A DNA stretch of 64,000 bases from Microbacterium sp. TNHR37B (GCF_001620065.1 NZ_LQGV01000001.1:806001-870000); one strand, 5' to 3'; shown: positions 25,035 through 35,289, counted from the first letter of the stretch. Notes: generated by a model not told the origin, from the letters alone. Numbers and translations: made by a program.

Positions 25035-26945
25035 TCAGGCGTTCGCGTCCTGGCGCTTGAGCCGCGCAGCGGCGCGACCGCGCTCGGTCGCGTCGAGGAC
25101 GACCTTGCGGATGCGCACCTTCTCCGGAGTCACCTCGACGCATTCGTCGTCTCGCGCGAACTCCAACGACTCCTCCAGCGACAGCGTTCGCGGCGGGGTC
25201 ATCGACTCGAAGGAGTCGGCGGTCGACGAGCGCATGTTCGTCAGCTTCTTCTCCTTCGTGATGTTCACGTCCATGTCGTCGGCGCGCGAGTTCTCGCCGA
25301 TGACCATACCCTCATAGACCTCTTCGGTCGGCTGGACGAAGAACGACATGCGCTCCTGCAGAGCGATGATCGCGAAGGGGGTGACGACGCCGGAGCGGTC
25401 GGCGACGATGGAACCGTTCTGACGGGTGGAGATGTGACCGGCCCACGGCTCGTAGCCGTGCGAGATCGCGTTGGCGATGCCGGTGCCGCGCGTGGTGGTC
25501 AGGAACTCGGTGCGGAACCCGATGAGTCCCCGAGAAGGAACGACGAACTCCATGCGCACCCAGCCGGTGCCGTGGTTCGTCATCGTCTCCATGCGGCCCT
25601 TGCGTGTCGCCAGGAGCTGGGTGATCGCGCCCAGGTACTCCTCCGGGGCATCGATCGTCAGGTGCTCGAAAGGCTCGTAGGTCTTGCCGTCGATCTTCTT
25701 GGTGACCACCTGGGGCTTGCCGACCGTGAGCTCGAAGCCCTCGCGTCGCATGTTCTCGACGAGGATCGCCAGCGCGAGCTCGCCGCGCCCCTGCACCTCC
25801 CACGCATCCGGCCGTCCGATGTCGACGACCTTGAGCGACACGTTTCCGATCAGCTCGCGATCGAGACGGTCCTTCACCATCCGAGCGGTGAGCTTGTGGC
25901 CCTTGACCTTGCCGACGAGCGGTGAGGTGTTGGTACCGATCGTCATCGAGATGGCCGGGTCGTCGACCGTGATCGCAGGAAGCGGTCGGACATCCTCGGG
26001 GTCGGCGATCGTCTCGCCGATGGTGATCTCCTCGATGCCGGCGATGGCGACGATGTCGCCGGGACCGGCCGACTCGGCGGGGTAGCGCTCGAGCGCGCGG
26101 GTCTTCAGCAGCTCGGTGATCCGTGCGGTGGTGTGCGACCCGTCATGACGCACCCACGCGACCGTCTGCCCCTTCTTGAGCGTGCCGTTGAAGACGCGCA
26201 GGAGCGCGAGACGTCCGAGGAAGGGCGAGGAGTCGAGGTTCGTCACCCACGCCTGCAGCGGCGCCTCGTCGTCGTAGGAGGGCGCCGGAACGTGAGCGAG
26301 GATCGCCTCGAACAACGGCTCGAGATCGTCGTTGTCGGGCAGCGACCCGTTCTCGGGCCGATTGCGCGACGCGGCACCGGCGCGACCGGAGGCGTAGACG
26401 ATCGGCACGTCCAGGAGGGCGTCGACATCGAGGTCAGGAACGTCGTCGACGAGGTCGGAGGCCAGCCCCAGCAGCAGGTCGTGCGCCTCCTCCTCGACCT
26501 CGGCGATCCGCGCGTCGGGCCGGTCGGTCTTGTTGACGAGGAGGATGACGGGGAGCTTGGCCTCCAGCGCCTTGCGGAGCACGAAGCGCGTCTGCGGCAG
26601 CGGTCCTTCGCTGGCGTCGACGAGGAGGACGACGCCGTCGACCATCGACAGTCCGCGCTCGACCTCGCCGCCGAAATCGGCGTGGCCCGGCGTGTCGATC
26701 ACGTTGATCGTGACGGGCACGTCGGTGTGTGCGCCGTTGTAGGTGATCGCGGTGTTCTTGGCGAGGATCGTGATCCCCTTCTCACGCTCCAGGTCGTTCG
26801 AGTCCATCGCCCGCTCCTCGACGTGCGCGTGCTCGCCGAAGGAGCCGGTCTGGCGCAGCATCGCATCGACGAGCGTCGTCTTGCCGTGGTCGACGTGTGC
26901 GACGATCGCGACGTTTCGGAGATCCGGACGGAGGGCATGCGCCAT
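25035..26945 (-). CDS. typA: ribosome-associated translational GTPase TypA/BipA
   Basis: A 636-residue GTPase that binds ribosomes and helps 50S assembly and stress adaptation. The G motifs are clear: G1 AHVDHGKTT (16-24), G3 [14 protein letters not shown], and G4 NKTD. Downstream are the EF-G-like domains and the BipA-specific C-terminus ([15 protein letters not shown], then TRGTG). The ATG has AAGGACC upstream. It is a single gene with a TATCCT promoter about 80 bases upstream. Confidence 0.95.
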   Translation of the reverse strand: MAHALRPDLRNVAIVAHVDHGKTTLVDAMLRQTGSFGEHAHVEERAMDSNDLEREKGITILAKNTAITYNGAHTDVPVTINVIDTPGHADFGGEVERGLSMVDGVVLLVDASEGPLPQTRFVLRKALEAKLPVILLVNKTDRPDARIAEVEEEAHDLLLGLASDLVDDVPDLDVDALLDVPIVYASGRAGAASRNRPENGSLPDNDDLEPLFEAILAHVPAPSYDDEAPLQAWVTNLDSSPFLGRLALLRVFNGTLKKGQTVAWVRHDGSHTTARITELLKTRALERYPAESAGPGDIVAIAGIEEITIGETIADPEDVRPLPAITVDDPAISMTIGTNTSPLVGKVKGHKLTARMVKDRLDRELIGNVSLKVVDIGRPDAWEVQGRGELALAILVENMRREGFELTVGKPQVVTKKIDGKTYEPFEHLTIDAPEEYLGAITQLLATRKGRMETMTNHGTGWVRMEFVVPSRGLIGFRTEFLTTTRGTGIANAISHGYEPWAGHISTRQNGSIVADRSGVVTPFAIIALQERMSFFVQPTEEVYEGMVIGENSRADDMDVNITKEKKLTNMRSSTADSFESMTPPRTLSLEESLEFARDDECVEVTPEKVRIRKVVLDATERGRAAARLKRQDANA

Positions 26946-27025
26946 GGAGGTGGTCCTTGCGGAGGGTGTCGATGAGGTCGATGTCGGAGAGCCCGCGCAG
27001 CAGATCCGCGCGCGGCCGACGTTCC

Positions 27026-27031
27026 AGGATA
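27026..27031 (-). promoter_or_regulatory. -10 box TATCCT for typA
   Basis: TATCCT predicts a leader of about 74 bases before typA. Confidence 0.4.
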
Positions 27032-27088
27032 CCCTGTGCGGCGCCCTGGGCCGCGCGTTCCGCGGATCGCGGTCGTCGACGGGACGCG

Positions 27089-27124
27089 GAACGGGGCGGG
27101 ATTCCGAAGAATCCCGCCCCGTTC
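27089..27124 (-). terminator. intrinsic hairpin with 15-bp perfect stem and cUUCGg loop
   Basis: Perfect 15-bp arms (27089-27103 and 27110-27124) close a six-base loop that reads CTTCGG on the minus strand. It starts 15 bases after the stop of the solute-binding protein gene, so it ends the first peptide-transport operon. Confidence 0.85.
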
Positions 27125-27138
27125 GGGTGCGAAGGGGA

Positions 27139-28842
27139 TCAGCCCTTGTAGCCCACGATCGACCAGTCGGTCGACTTGAACGTCGCCTTGCCGAAGTTGA
27201 CCAGCCCCTCGTCGGTCGCAGCGACCTCCGGGTAGGGGTAGATCGGGATGCTCGGCAGGTAGTCAGCGATCACGCCGCTGATCTCGTTCGCGATCTTGAT
27301 GCGCGCGGCCGGGTCGAGCTCGGCGTTCGCCTTGTCGAACAGCGGCTTCAGACGGTCATCCGTGAAGAAGGAGTAGTTCTGACCGTTCTGGTCGCCGAAC
27401 TCCTGCTCCGGGTAGTAGATCGTCTCGGACGACGAGATCGGGAACGGGGTGCCCTGCCAGCCGAACGTGGCGGCCTGGTACTTGCCCTCGGAGATGTTGA
27501 CGAAGTAGTCCTCGGAGGGCGACTCGTCGATCGTGACCTCGATGCCGAACTCCTTCAGCGCGTCCTGGATGCCCAGTGCACGGTTGATGTTCGACTGCGT
27601 ACCGGCGGGAACGATGATCGCGAACGTCAGCTTCTGACCGTCCTTCTCCCAGTTCTGACCGTTCTTGGTGTAACCCGAGGCCTCGAGGTACTCCTTGACC
27701 TTCTCCTCGCTGCGCTGGTACTTCTCACCGAACGCGTCGATGTAGCCGTCCTGGCCGGGCATGAAGATCCAGTCACCGAGCGTGGCCGCCGGGGCGCCGA
27801 GCGGGGTGTTGGCCACCTGCGCGATGAGCTCGCGGTCGATCGCCGAGGCGACGGCCTTGCGCACGTTGGCGTCGTCGAACGGAGCCGACTTGCCGTTGAA
27901 CGTGAGGTGCGACCAGGTCAGACCGCCCGAGCGCTGGATGACCGCGCCCGCCTTCGACTCGGCCGTGGCCAGAGCGTCCGGCGTCTGGATCTCGAGGTAG
28001 TCGATCTCGTCGTTCGCGAACGACTGCGGCAGGGCCTCCTGAGCGATGCGCTTCCAGGTGATCGAGTCGAGCTTGGGCTTGTCCTCGCCCCACCAGTTGG
28101 GGTTGGGGACCATCGTGTAGATGGCGGCGTCGTTGTCGACCTTGTCGACCTTGTACGGGCCCGCCGTGGGGATCGGCTTGTTGGTGTAGCCGGTGTTGAA
28201 GGCGTCCTTGTCATTGGCGATCGCAGCCGGGATGACGGGGACGAGCATGAGGTTGGCCCAGTCGGCGAAGGTCGCCTTGAAGCTCACCGTGAACTCGGCG
28301 TCACTGACGACCTCGACCTTGTCGATCTGCGCGAAGACGGAGGACGGGATGACCTCGTAGCCGTCGTCGGTGTTGCCGGCGGAGTCGAGCGTGGCCTTCC
28401 AGTCGTCGGCCGTGATCGGCGAGCCGTCTTCCCAGACCGCCTTGTCGTTCAGCTTGACCGTGACGACCTGCGGCGACTCGCTGGTGAGCTCGACCGAGGT
28501 GGCGTAGTTCGGGTTCGCGACGACCTTGCCGTCCTCGGTCACCATGCCCAGGTTGCCGAGCGTCGGAGCGAGGAGGTTCTGCACCTCGACGTTCGCGGCC
28601 TTGGCATGGTTGGGGTTCCAGTTGCCCTCGTCGGTCGGCGTGCTCAGGATCGACAGGTTGAGCGTGCCGCCCTGCTTGACGTCCGAACCCGGCACCTGCT
28701 CGTAGGCGACGGTCGCCAACGTGGGCTGCTCGGACGGCGCAGGAGACGTGTTGGTCGGCGTCCCTCCACCGGCGCAGGCCGAGAGCAAGAGCGCTCCGGC
28801 ACTGAGCACGGCGAGGGCCGCAACTGCTGTCTTGCGGTTCAT
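27139..28842 (-). CDS. ABC peptide transporter, solute-binding lipoprotein (system 1)
   Basis: A 567-residue family 5 extracellular solute-binding protein. Residues 1-23 are a lipoprotein signal with lipobox LLSAC (Cys23), then a Ser/Thr/Pro linker. The mature fold contains LNLSILSTPTDEGNW and a VWEDGSPITADDW motif typical of DppA/OppA proteins. It would bind di- or oligopeptides for the permease and ATPase genes directly upstream. The ATG at 28842 has AGAGGAAAAA upstream. It is the last gene of its operon, unusual for the order, and ends at a strong terminator. Confidence 0.9.
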   Translation of the reverse strand: MNRKTAVAALAVLSAGALLLSACAGGGTPTNTSPAPSEQPTLATVAYEQVPGSDVKQGGTLNLSILSTPTDEGNWNPNHAKAANVEVQNLLAPTLGNLGMVTEDGKVVANPNYATSVELTSESPQVVTVKLNDKAVWEDGSPITADDWKATLDSAGNTDDGYEVIPSSVFAQIDKVEVVSDAEFTVSFKATFADWANLMLVPVIPAAIANDKDAFNTGYTNKPIPTAGPYKVDKVDNDAAIYTMVPNPNWWGEDKPKLDSITWKRIAQEALPQSFANDEIDYLEIQTPDALATAESKAGAVIQRSGGLTWSHLTFNGKSAPFDDANVRKAVASAIDRELIAQVANTPLGAPAATLGDWIFMPGQDGYIDAFGEKYQRSEEKVKEYLEASGYTKNGQNWEKDGQKLTFAIIVPAGTQSNINRALGIQDALKEFGIEVTIDESPSEDYFVNISEGKYQAATFGWQGTPFPISSSETIYYPEQEFGDQNGQNYSFFTDDRLKPLFDKANAELDPAARIKIANEISGVIADYLPSIPIYPYPEVAATDEGLVNFGKATFKSTDWSIVGYKG

Positions 28843-28898
28843 GTGCGTTTTTCCTCTCTGGTGTCCCGTCGCACGCGACGGAAGTCTCTGAATCCTCG

Positions 28899-30980
28899 TC
28901 AGACCGCGACGAGGGTGTTCTTGTCGACGTGGTGGCAGGCTATCTCGACATCCCCGCGCACGTCGAAAGCGGGGTACTCGGTACGACACTTCTGCTGCGA
29001 CGCCTCGTCCAGGATCTTGTAGAGCGGGCATCGTGTGCGGAAGCGGCAGCCGTCGATCTGGACGGCGGGGCTGGGCAGGTCCCCATCGAGCAGGACCCGC
29101 TCGCGGGTGCGCTCGATCCGGGGGTCCGGGATCGGCGCCGCCGACATGAGGGCCTGCGTGTAGGGGTGCCGGGGGTTCATGAAGACCTCCGCGATCGGCC
29201 CGGCCTCGATCACACGACCGAGATACATGACCGCCACGTCGTCGGCGAGCTGACGCACGACGGCGAGGTCGTGCGCGACGAAGATCATCGACAGTCCCAG
29301 TCGATCGCGCAGATCCTGCAGGAGGTTGATGATGCCGGCCTGGATGGAGACGTCCAGAGCGGAGACCGGTTCGTCGAGGACCAGCACCTTCGGGTTGGTC
29401 GCGAGCGCGCGTGCGATGCCGATCCGCTGTCGCTGACCGCCCGAGAACTCGTGCGGATAGCGGTCGGCCATCGCGGGGTCCAGGCCCACGAGGTTCAGGA
29501 GCTCCATCACTCGCGCCTCACGCTCACGCGGGGGGACCTTGTGCGCAAGGAGCGGTTCTGCGATCACTTCGCTGACGGGAAGTCGCGGGTCGACCGCCGC
29601 TGCCGGGTCCTGGAAGACGATCTGGATGTCCTTGCGCAGCGCGCGACGACTCGATGCGGTGAGGCTTCCCACTTCGCGTCCCTCGAAGCGGATGTTGCCG
29701 CTCTGCGGTGCCACCAGTTCCATGAGCTCCAGGATCGTCGTGGTCTTCCCGCATCCGGACTCGCCGACGAGCGCCAGGACTCGCCCCGGCTTGAGGTCGA
29801 AGGACACACCGTCGACGGCGCGGACCGTTCCGACCTGCCGCCGGAAGACTCCTCCCCGCGTGAGCGGGAAGTGCTTCACGAGGTCGTCCACCTCGACGAT
29901 GGGCTCATCGCTCGTCTCGGCCTTGACCGTCTCCGGCAGCGCCGGCGGACGCGGGAAGATCTCGGCGCGGGGCAGTGTACCCGCCGCGATCTCACCGGCG
30001 CGGTGGCACGCGGCCTGGTGCCCTTCGACACCCGTGGGGTGGACGAGCTCCGGCTCGACCTCGCGGCACACCGCGATCGCGGCGGGGCAGCGGTCGGCGA
30101 ACGGGCATCCCTTCGGCAGAGCGGACAACTGCGGCGGACGACCCTCCAGCGGCACGAGGCGTTCGGTCCCGGCGGTGCGGATGTTGGGCACGGAGCGCAG
30201 AAGACCGACCGTGTAGGGCATCGCGGGCTGGCTGAAGAGGGTGTCGACGTCGGCGATCTCGACGAGCTTCCCCGCATACATGACGCCCACGCGGTCGGCG
30301 TGACCCGCGACGACGCCGAGGTCGTGCGTGATCAGCGACACTGCGGCGCCCGTGAGACGCTTGGCCTCCTCGAGCACCTCCATGATCTGCGCCTGGATCG
30401 TGACATCGAGCGCCGTGGTCGGCTCGTCGGCGATGATGAGTCGCGGATTGTTCGCGATCGCGATGGCGATCATCGCGCGCTGGCGCATTCCACCGGAGAA
30501 CTCGTGAGGGAAGGCCCGGACGCGGCGTTCGGGGTCGGGGATCCCGACGATCTTCAGCAGTTCGATGGCCCGCTTCTGCGCTGCCTGAGCGCTCAGGTGC
30601 CGATCGTGCAGCCGCAGTCCCTCCGCGATCTGGTCGCCCACCGTGTACACCGGTGTGAGCGCGGAGAGCGGATCCTGGAAGATGATGGCGAGCTCGGAAC
30701 CGCGGATCTTCGAGAACCGCCGGTCATCGAGATCGAGCAGATTCTTGCCCCGGAAGAGGATCTCGCCCTCGATCTGGGCGGTGTCGGGAAGAAGCCCCAT
30801 GATGGCCAGCGACGAGACCGACTTGCCCGAACCGGACTCACCGACGATGCCGAGGAACTCGCCCTCGTGAATCGTGTAGCTCACGTCGCGCACGGCGCGG
30901 ACGGGGGATCCGTTGCGCTGCGGGAAGGTCACGGTGAGGTTCTTGACCTCCAGGAGAGGAGTGTTGAGGTTTTCAGCCAC
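28899..30980 (-). CDS. ABC peptide transporter, fused double ATPase (DppD-DppF type, system 1)
   Basis: A 693-residue protein with two complete ABC domains. Half 1 (about 1-330): Walker A GESGSGKS, signature FSGGMRQRAMIA, Walker B LIIADEPTTALD. Half 2 (about 360-693): Walker A GESGCGKT, signature FSGGQRQRIGIA, Walker B VLVLDEPVSALD. Each half ends in the Cys-containing oligopeptide/dipeptide C-terminal extension (GCPFADRCPAA, CRFRTRCPLY). It powers peptide import with the adjacent permeases, overlapping the upstream permease gene by eight bases. Confidence 0.92.
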   Translation of the reverse strand: MAENLNTPLLEVKNLTVTFPQRNGSPVRAVRDVSYTIHEGEFLGIVGESGSGKSVSSLAIMGLLPDTAQIEGEILFRGKNLLDLDDRRFSKIRGSELAIIFQDPLSALTPVYTVGDQIAEGLRLHDRHLSAQAAQKRAIELLKIVGIPDPERRVRAFPHEFSGGMRQRAMIAIAIANNPRLIIADEPTTALDVTIQAQIMEVLEEAKRLTGAAVSLITHDLGVVAGHADRVGVMYAGKLVEIADVDTLFSQPAMPYTVGLLRSVPNIRTAGTERLVPLEGRPPQLSALPKGCPFADRCPAAIAVCREVEPELVHPTGVEGHQAACHRAGEIAAGTLPRAEIFPRPPALPETVKAETSDEPIVEVDDLVKHFPLTRGGVFRRQVGTVRAVDGVSFDLKPGRVLALVGESGCGKTTTILELMELVAPQSGNIRFEGREVGSLTASSRRALRKDIQIVFQDPAAAVDPRLPVSEVIAEPLLAHKVPPREREARVMELLNLVGLDPAMADRYPHEFSGGQRQRIGIARALATNPKVLVLDEPVSALDVSIQAGIINLLQDLRDRLGLSMIFVAHDLAVVRQLADDVAVMYLGRVIEAGPIAEVFMNPRHPYTQALMSAAPIPDPRIERTRERVLLDGDLPSPAVQIDGCRFRTRCPLYKILDEASQQKCRTEYPAFDVRGDVEIACHHVDKNTLVAV

Positions 30981-31884
30981 GGTTGACTCCCGAGGTCGGA
31001 TCGATGGCGTCGCGGAGGGCGTCGCCGAGCAGGCTCAGGCTCAGCAGCAGCAGGACGAGGACGCTGGCGGGGAAGGCGAACAGCCAGGGACGGGTCGCCG
31101 CCGCCGTGTTGCCGTCGGCGATGAGCACACCGAGCGACACGTCAGGCGCCGGAACGCCGAAGCCGAAGTAGCTGAGACTCGTCTCGGCGAGGATCATCGC
31201 GCCCACACCGAGCGCGGCATCGATGATCAGCAGCGAAGCCACGTTGGGGACGATGTGCCGCGTGACGACCGACCACGATCCGAAGCCCATGTAGCGGGCC
31301 GCCTTGACGAACTCGCGCTCGCGGAGCGACCGCGTCTGCGAGCGGATGACCTGTCCCATGATCATCCAGCCGAACAGCGCGAGGAAGAACGTCATGACGA
31401 TCCAGCTGGCGCTGCGGAAGAACGGCCACAGCAGCACGAGGATGAAGAACGACGGCAGCACCAGCAGGAGGTCGATGAACCAGGCGATGACCTTGTCGGC
31501 CCAGCCGCCCAAGTAACCGGCGATCGATCCCACGATCGCCGCGATCGCCGTGGCGAGCAGGCCCGCGACGAACCCCACGATGAGTGAGATGCGAAGACCT
31601 GCCATCACTCGGGCGAAGATGTCGTACCCCAGCGTGTCGGTGCCGAACGGGTGCGCCAGGCTCGGCGCCTGGTTGAGGGCGAAGTAGTCGCGCTCGGTGT
31701 GGCTGATCGGCCACAGCATGGGCCCGAAGATCGCCCAGAGGACGATCGCGGTGAGGACCACGCCGCCGATCCAGAACTGCTTGGACGAGCGCAGTCGGCG
31801 CCACACCACGCGGGCGCGGGAGAGCGGGCGCCGGACCTCGATGAGCTCCTGGCTCTGCTCGACCTGTTGGGGGGAGAACGACAC
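30973..31884 (-). CDS. ABC peptide transporter permease, DppC type (system 1)
   Basis: A 303-residue permease with six predicted helices. The N-terminal OppC-type segment (RRLRSSKQFWIGGVVL) is followed by HPFGTDTLGYDIFARVM and the EAA loop region ARYMGFGSWSVVTRHIVPN, which docks with the ATPase. It pairs with the DppB-type gene ending one base before its start. Start ATG at 31884. Confidence 0.92.
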   Translation of the reverse strand: MSFSPQQVEQSQELIEVRRPLSRARVVWRRLRSSKQFWIGGVVLTAIVLWAIFGPMLWPISHTERDYFALNQAPSLAHPFGTDTLGYDIFARVMAGLRISLIVGFVAGLLATAIAAIVGSIAGYLGGWADKVIAWFIDLLLVLPSFFILVLLWPFFRSASWIVMTFFLALFGWMIMGQVIRSQTRSLREREFVKAARYMGFGSWSVVTRHIVPNVASLLIIDAALGVGAMILAETSLSYFGFGVPAPDVSLGVLIADGNTAAATRPWLFAFPASVLVLLLLSLSLLGDALRDAIDPTSGVNRG

Positions 31885-31885
31885 G

Positions 31886-32869
31886 TCAGCGCCTCACTCT
31901 CGGGTCCAGGGCTGCGTACAGCACTTCGGACAGCGTCGACGAGCACAGGATCAGTACCGCGACGAACATGGTGGAACCGGCGAGGGCGTTGATGTCCTCC
32001 TGGCGCACGGCCTGAATGGCCCACTCCCCCATGCCGTGCCAGCTGAAGATGACTTCGAGCATCGTGGAGCCGGCGACGAGGGTCCCGAAGCTGTACGCGA
32101 AGAAGGTGGACATCGGGATGAGAGCGACGCGGACGCCGTGACGCACCAGCGCCGACCCGCGGGTGCGCCCCTTGGAGCGCGCCGTGCGGATGTAGTCCGC
32201 ACCGAGGACGTCGAGCATCGCGTTGCGCTGATAGCGGCTGTACGACGCAGCGGCGGCGAGGATCAGGACGAGCGTCGGCAGGAGCAAGTGGGAGAGGCGG
32301 TCTCCCAGTTGTGGCCAGAACTCGTCGGGTATGCCCGGGGAGTACTGACCGCTGAATCGGATGACTTGCGCGCCGACGAGCTGGTTGAAGTTCGTCGCCA
32401 CGATCATCAGCAGGATCGCCATGACGACGGTCGGCGTGGCGAAGACGAGGTAGGACACGATCGTCACCACGCGGTCGCTCAGGCGGTACTGGCGCACCGC
32501 TCCCCAGACACCGAGGATGACGCCGAGGATCGCGCCGATGAGAGAGCCGATCAGCAGGAGCTGCAGGCTCACGCCGGCGCGCACCCAGATCTGGTCGATG
32601 ACGGGCTGATTGCCGACGGTGAGACCGAGGGAGCCCTGCGTGAAGAGATTCCAGAGCCAGCGTCCGAGGCGGACGATGAGCGGGACCTCACGGTTGACGC
32701 CGAGGCGATCGAGGATGGAGTCGACCGTCTCCTTCGGCACCGGAGGGTTGCGCAGCTGGAACTGTCGCGCAGGGTTCAAGCCGATGCTGGCGAGCATGTA
32801 GGCGAGGGAAGTCGCCACGAGCGTCAGGATGAGGTAGTTGATGACCCGACGAAGGAGGTAAAGCGTCAC
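31886..32869 (-). CDS. ABC peptide transporter permease, DppB type (system 1)
   Basis: A 327-residue permease that begins with the DppB hallmark LLRRVINYLILTLVATSLAY and has six helices. The EAA region reads ADYIRTARSKGRTRGSALVRHG. It is the first gene of system 1 in transcription order (B-C-DF-binding protein). A 141-bp upstream gap, richer in A+T than its surroundings, should hold the operon promoter. Confidence 0.92.
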   Translation of the reverse strand: MTLYLLRRVINYLILTLVATSLAYMLASIGLNPARQFQLRNPPVPKETVDSILDRLGVNREVPLIVRLGRWLWNLFTQGSLGLTVGNQPVIDQIWVRAGVSLQLLLIGSLIGAILGVILGVWGAVRQYRLSDRVVTIVSYLVFATPTVVMAILLMIVATNFNQLVGAQVIRFSGQYSPGIPDEFWPQLGDRLSHLLLPTLVLILAAAASYSRYQRNAMLDVLGADYIRTARSKGRTRGSALVRHGVRVALIPMSTFFAYSFGTLVAGSTMLEVIFSWHGMGEWAIQAVRQEDINALAGSTMFVAVLILCSSTLSEVLYAALDPRVRR

Positions 32870-33010
32870 GCGGAGTCGGGTCCTTTCTCACGGCGAGGGG
32901 ATTCGACCGAGCGCTTGCCTCGCGCTCGCTGCCCCGCAGCCTCGTCAACGGTAACAAAGGTCGAACGGAATGGACCCCTGTGTTGAACATGTCGTTTCAT
33001 GATCTTTACA
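32870..33010. other. intergenic region upstream of peptide transporter system 1
   Basis: It contains no open reading frame I would support. The stretch 32985-33031 is relatively A+T rich and holds GCACAATT at 33020-33027, also found in the right arm of the inverted repeat at 39062-39112. A convincing -35/-10 pair could not be settled by eye. Confidence 0.4.
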
Positions 33011-33556
33011 TCACGGACGCACAATTATCAGCGCGAGGAGGGCCAGGGCGAGCAGAATGCACCCGACGGTCACCGCCCGAACGTCCCAGCCGGACCAGGC
33101 GACCGCATCGGATTCCGGGGCGGATTCCTTCGCCGCCTCCAGGAGCTGCACGGCTTGGCTCGGCCCGGTCTCGCGTCCCCGCAGTCCGGGCCGGGCGGCG
33201 AACGGCGCGCCCCAGCAGTCCCGCCGCGAACCATCGGCGAGTTCGATCCTGATCTGGGGTTTCTCGACGATCGCTCGCACCTGCCGCCACGGGATGCGGT
33301 GCACGCGCAGCAGGTTGACGACCACGACATGATCCGGTTCGATCCGGATGCTCGAGTGGTAGAGCAGCACCCAGAATCCCCAGACGACGAGAGCCACGAC
33401 GGCGGACCAGCGGAGGAGGAACTCGGAGCTGCCGCGCAGCGCCGCGTCACCCATGAGAAGGACCACCAGTCCGACGACCGCCCAGAACGCCACGAGCGAC
33501 GAGGTCGCGCGCAGCACCGTCGGACGCGACGAGCGCGCCCCGGGTCGATCGGTCAC
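33011..33556 (-). CDS. PH-domain membrane protein (bPH-type)
   Basis: A 181-residue protein with two N-terminal helices (about 20-40 and 47-66), a central domain (about 67-140) resembling bacterial PH domains (SIRIEPDHVVVVNLLRVHRIPWRQV) and one C-terminal helix (about 160-178). This is the arrangement of the low-molecular-weight antigen CFP-6-like family. Its ATG overlaps the stop of the system 2 ATPase gene (ATGA), so it is expressed with that transporter. The function is unknown; a part in peptide transport is only suggested by coupling. Confidence 0.75.
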   Translation of the reverse strand: MTDRPGARSSRPTVLRATSSLVAFWAVVGLVVLLMGDAALRGSSEFLLRWSAVVALVVWGFWVLLYHSSIRIEPDHVVVVNLLRVHRIPWRQVRAIVEKPQIRIELADGSRRDCWGAPFAARPGLRGRETGPSQAVQLLEAAKESAPESDAVAWSGWDVRAVTVGCILLALALLALIIVRP

Positions 33557-35289
33557 TGGGCGAACTCGAAGCCCGCGCCCGGGATGGCCGCGAGCAGTTC
33601 CCGCGTGTAGGGGTCCTGCGACTTGTCGAACACCTCGTCGGTCGTCGCCGACTCCACCAGGCGACCGGCCCGCATGACGCAGACGTTGTCGGCCACCAGA
33701 CGCACCACCGCGAGGTCGTGCGTGATGAACAGGTAGGTGAGGTCGAGCTCGGACTGCAACTCGGTCAGGAGTGTCAGGATCTGCCCCTGCACGAGAACGT
33801 CGAGCGCCGAGACAGCCTCGTCGAGCACGAGGACCTCGGGCTTGAGGGCGAGGGCGCGAGCGATCGCGACGCGTTGCCGCTGACCTCCCGACAGTTCGCT
33901 GGGGTAGCGGTCGCGAGCGGCGGCGGGGAGTGCCACCTGATCGAGTAGCTCCCGCACCCGGGCGCGCTGACTCGCGCGGTCACCGACTCCGTGCACGCGC
34001 AGGGGCTCGGAGATCGTGTCCCCCACGTTGTACTGCGGGTCCAGCGTGCCGTACGGGTCCTGGAACACCGGCTGCACGCGGCGGCGGAAGGCGAGCATCT
34101 CTCGCTTGCCGAGACGCTCCTGCTTCTTGCCGTCGAAGAGGATCGAGCCGCTCGTGGGCTGCTCGAGCTGCAGGATCATCCGCGCGAGCGTCGACTTCCC
34201 CGATCCGGACTCGCCCACCACCGCGGTCGTCGTGCCCTTGGCAACCGAGAAGCTCACGTCGTCGACGGCGACGACGTCCTTCGTGCGCAGACCGCCGGTG
34301 CGGACCTTGTACACCTTGCGGGCACTCACGACCTCGATGAGGTTCTGGGGCCCGGTCGTCGCGGCGGACTCCGCTTCGGCTTCGCGGACCTGCGCGCGCT
34401 CGAGGAACTCCTCGCCGGCACCGAAGACGTCGACCTCGTCGTGGTGACGGACGGCCTGGATCCGGCGCGAGGCGAGGCTCGGGGCGGCAGAGACGAGTCG
34501 CTGCGTGTAGGGGTGCTGCGGCGCCGCGAGGATCTCCTGGGACGGGCCCGACTCGACCACGCGGCCCCGGTACATCACGACCAGGTGCTCGGCGCGCTCG
34601 GCGGCAAGGCCCAGGTCGTGCGTGATGAAGAGGACGGTCGTGCCGAACTCCTCCGTGAGCTCCCCCAAGTGGTCGAGGATCTGCCGCTGCACCGTGACGT
34701 CGAGCGCCGAGGTCGGCTCGTCGGCGATCAGCAGCTGCGGGCGTGCAGCGAGACCGATGCCGATGAGGGCGCGCTGGCGCATTCCTCCCGAGAACTGGTG
34801 CGGGTACTGCCGCATCCGCTCGGAGGCGTTGGGGAGCCCGGCCTCGTTGAGCACCTCGATCGCGCGGTCCTTGACGGCACGACGCCCTCGCACCGAACCA
34901 TTGTTGCGGACCGCTTCTTCCACCTGGTAGCCGACCGTGAGGACCGGGTTGAGGTTCGACATCGGGTCCTGCGGCACATAGCCGATCTGAGATCCTCGCA
35001 CGTGCCGCAGTTCGCGCGGCGAGAGAGTGGCCAGATCACGGCCGCCGAACATGATCGACCCCTGCGTCACCTCTCCCGAGCCGGGAAGAAGACGAATGAT
35101 CGCTTGTGCCGTGGTCGACTTCCCCGATCCCGACTCCCCGACGATCGCCACCGATTGGCGCGGATAGATCGTGAGGTCGACGCCTCGGACGGCCGGAACC
35201 ACGCCCGACTTCGTCGTGAAGCTGACGTGCAGGTCACGGATCTCGAGCAGCGGCGACGCGCTCGAGGCGCTCGCGTGGGTTTCGCTCAT
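33553..35289 (-). CDS. ABC peptide transporter, fused double ATPase (system 2)
   Basis: A 578-residue double ABC protein. Half 1: Walker A GESGSGKST, signature FSGGMRQRALIG, Walker B LLIADEPTSALD. Half 2: Walker A GESGSGKST, signature LSGGQRQRVAIA, Walker B VLVLDEAVSALD (Ala in place of the usual Pro). It is about 115 residues shorter than the system 1 ATPase because the Cys-containing extensions are missing, so the two are not recent duplicates. Coupled at both ends (ATGA) to the permease and the PH-domain gene. Confidence 0.92.
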   Translation of the reverse strand: MSETHASASSASPLLEIRDLHVSFTTKSGVVPAVRGVDLTIYPRQSVAIVGESGSGKSTTAQAIIRLLPGSGEVTQGSIMFGGRDLATLSPRELRHVRGSQIGYVPQDPMSNLNPVLTVGYQVEEAVRNNGSVRGRRAVKDRAIEVLNEAGLPNASERMRQYPHQFSGGMRQRALIGIGLAARPQLLIADEPTSALDVTVQRQILDHLGELTEEFGTTVLFITHDLGLAAERAEHLVVMYRGRVVESGPSQEILAAPQHPYTQRLVSAAPSLASRRIQAVRHHDEVDVFGAGEEFLERAQVREAEAESAATTGPQNLIEVVSARKVYKVRTGGLRTKDVVAVDDVSFSVAKGTTTAVVGESGSGKSTLARMILQLEQPTSGSILFDGKKQERLGKREMLAFRRRVQPVFQDPYGTLDPQYNVGDTISEPLRVHGVGDRASQRARVRELLDQVALPAAARDRYPSELSGGQRQRVAIARALALKPEVLVLDEAVSALDVLVQGQILTLLTELQSELDLTYLFITHDLAVVRLVADNVCVMRAGRLVESATTDEVFDKSQDPYTRELLAAIPGAGFEFAQ

